From Clostridiales bacterium (GTDB lineage Bacteria; Bacillota_A; Clostridia; Oscillospirales; Oscillospiraceae): DNA of 6,548 nt. Each line of letters begins with the position of its first letter. The stretch's first letter is position 1. The stretch covers positions 1 to 6,548 of the forward strand of contig DXUR01000150.1 in the NCBI GenBank assembly GCA_019417795.1, given 5' to 3'. A program made the translations under genes and the position numbers. Under the pieces are notes generated by a model. The model was not told the origin of the DNA. It made no database searches and was given only the letters and a program-made list of their open reading frames with translations. This document shows, in pieces, positions 5,688-6,548 of the stretch.

Positions 5688-6548
5688 TTTCCATGAGATC
5701 CGACACCAAAACATCCACCAGCCGCTGACCGGCAAGGTCGCCGGTATGGATACGAATGTCATCCTGCCGCAGCTGCTCGAATTCCTGCAGGCGAAGAACT
5801 TTGCTCTTTTCCGCTTTTTCCCGGTCGCTCTCTGTCAAGCGCTCGGAGACAACCTTCTGCCATTCCTTCAGGAATTTCTCCGCGTCCTTGAGGTCATCGT
5901 TCTGTCGGTCAAAGTAGGTCCGTTTCTGCCGTATCGTGCCGTTTGGCTCCACCTCAAGGGTGTAGTACGGCTTGTCGATCTCTGCGGTCTTGCGCAGGAA
6001 CAGGATATATGCCTCCTGCTGTTCGATGCGCTCCCAATAACGGTCTGACTTGCCGACACAGTGGGAAAGCGCATCGCCCTCGCGCATAATATCGCGTACA
6101 CCTGACGGAACAACGATGGAATACACCTCGCCGGTGTATTCGTATTTCGGTTTGATCAAGCGGCAGATGCCTGCAATTTTCCGATACTTTCTTGCTGTTG
6201 CGGCAGCTTCCATGTCCCGTTCTCTTTTCCGCAGCTGCTCCACCAGTTCATCGTGACGCTGGCGCAGCAGCTTGACGCGGTACACGATCTCATCATGGGT
6301 GTTGATTCCCAGCTTGTCCGCCATGGAAAGGTAATCCCGCCATGTGAAAATAATCTGCCGCAGGGAATCCCGTGTGCCGCTTTTCTGACGCTGAAGATAG
6401 TTGCAGACCTGCTGCTCCGACATTCGATCCAGAATGAAGTCGATATCGGAAACATGGATCTTCTCCTGCTCCAGCCAGTGCAGCACATGATCCGGGATGA
6501 TTCTGCCGCTGCATTTCTCCCGCTGCAGCCAGTCGAGCATAATGGTGC
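5677..6548 (-). CDS. PcfJ-domain protein of a conjugative element (N-terminus outside the window)
   Basis: At least 290 codons are visible and the reading frame stays open to the window edge. An ATG exists at 6540, but no ribosome binding site can be seen and PcfJ-like proteins are usually longer, so the true start is probably upstream. Residues counted from that ATG: SIVVPSGVRDIMREGDALSHCVG (about 141-163, with the His-Cys-Val-Gly core), YILFLRKTAEIDKPYYTLEV (178-197) and IRQKRTYFDRQND (203-215) match the PcfJ-family pattern E..L.HCVG, then I.F.R, KPY.T.E and Q.....N. The preceding region (about 85-125) is charged and probably helical. PcfJ was named from the pCF10 conjugation region and the family is widespread in Firmicutes conjugative elements; its biochemical function is not established. 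No membrane segment is seen. The sigma-like gene follows 47 nt after the stop codon. Confidence 0.85.
   Translation of the reverse strand, partial: TIMLDWLQREKCSGRIIPDHVLHWLEQEKIHVSDIDFILDRMSEQQVCNYLQRQKSGTRDSLRQIIFTWRDYLSMADKLGINTHDEIVYRVKLLRQRHDELVEQLRKRERDMEAAATARKYRKIAGICRLIKPKYEYTGEVYSIVVPSGVRDIMREGDALSHCVGKSDRYWERIEQQEAYILFLRKTAEIDKPYYTLEVEPNGTIRQKRTYFDRQNDDLKDAEKFLKEWQKVVSERLTESDREKAEKSKVLRLQEFEQLRQDDIRIHTGDLAGQRLVDVLVSDLMETAA

Overview
All genes in this window lie on the minus strand. The set (a PcfJ-domain protein, a short sigma-like protein, a small unknown protein, an accessory NAD+-dependent DNA ligase and a ParM-type actin with its downstream partner) is the kind found in the backbone of large integrative/conjugative elements or plasmids of gut Clostridia (Firmicutes). 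Moderate GC, Gram-positive-style Shine-Dalgarno sequences and hairpin-plus-U-tract terminators fit this. The host species cannot be named from the sequence.

In the direction of transcription (high to low coordinates), the first block is 6548 to 3000. It holds a PcfJ-like protein cut by the window edge, a 118-aa protein resembling sigma-70 region 2, a 64-aa protein of unknown function, and a full-length 674-aa LigA-type ligase with BRCT domain. The genes are tightly packed, in places 3 to 47 nt apart, and the block ends at a clean intrinsic terminator 7 nt past the ligase stop codon.

The second block is 2973 to 1064. It is a self-contained two-gene unit with its own sigma-A-type promoter, a 439-aa ABC/AAA_15-AAA_21-type ATPase, an overlapping 140-aa gene whose product carries a D-x14-E-x-K motif like PD-(D/E)XK nucleases, and its own terminator. 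Stretches of it look more AT-rich than the neighbours. Promoter, translational coupling, gene pairing and boundaries all suggest a cargo module, most likely anti-phage or anti-plasmid defence. I do not recognise it as a specific named system, and it is the most interesting item here.

The third block is 1050 to 1. It holds a ParM/StbA-like actin gene preceded by three imperfect 11-bp tandem repeats that could be partner-protein sites, followed 5 nt later by the start of a small gene (29 codons visible) in the position of a ParR-like adaptor. This is a segregation/stability cassette that would act when the element is extrachromosomal.

No tRNA, rRNA, CRISPR array, insertion sequence or attachment site was recognised. 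There is no gene-free stretch over 300 bases; the two larger gaps (1010-1167 and 2907-3033) hold the terminators, promoter and repeats listed.
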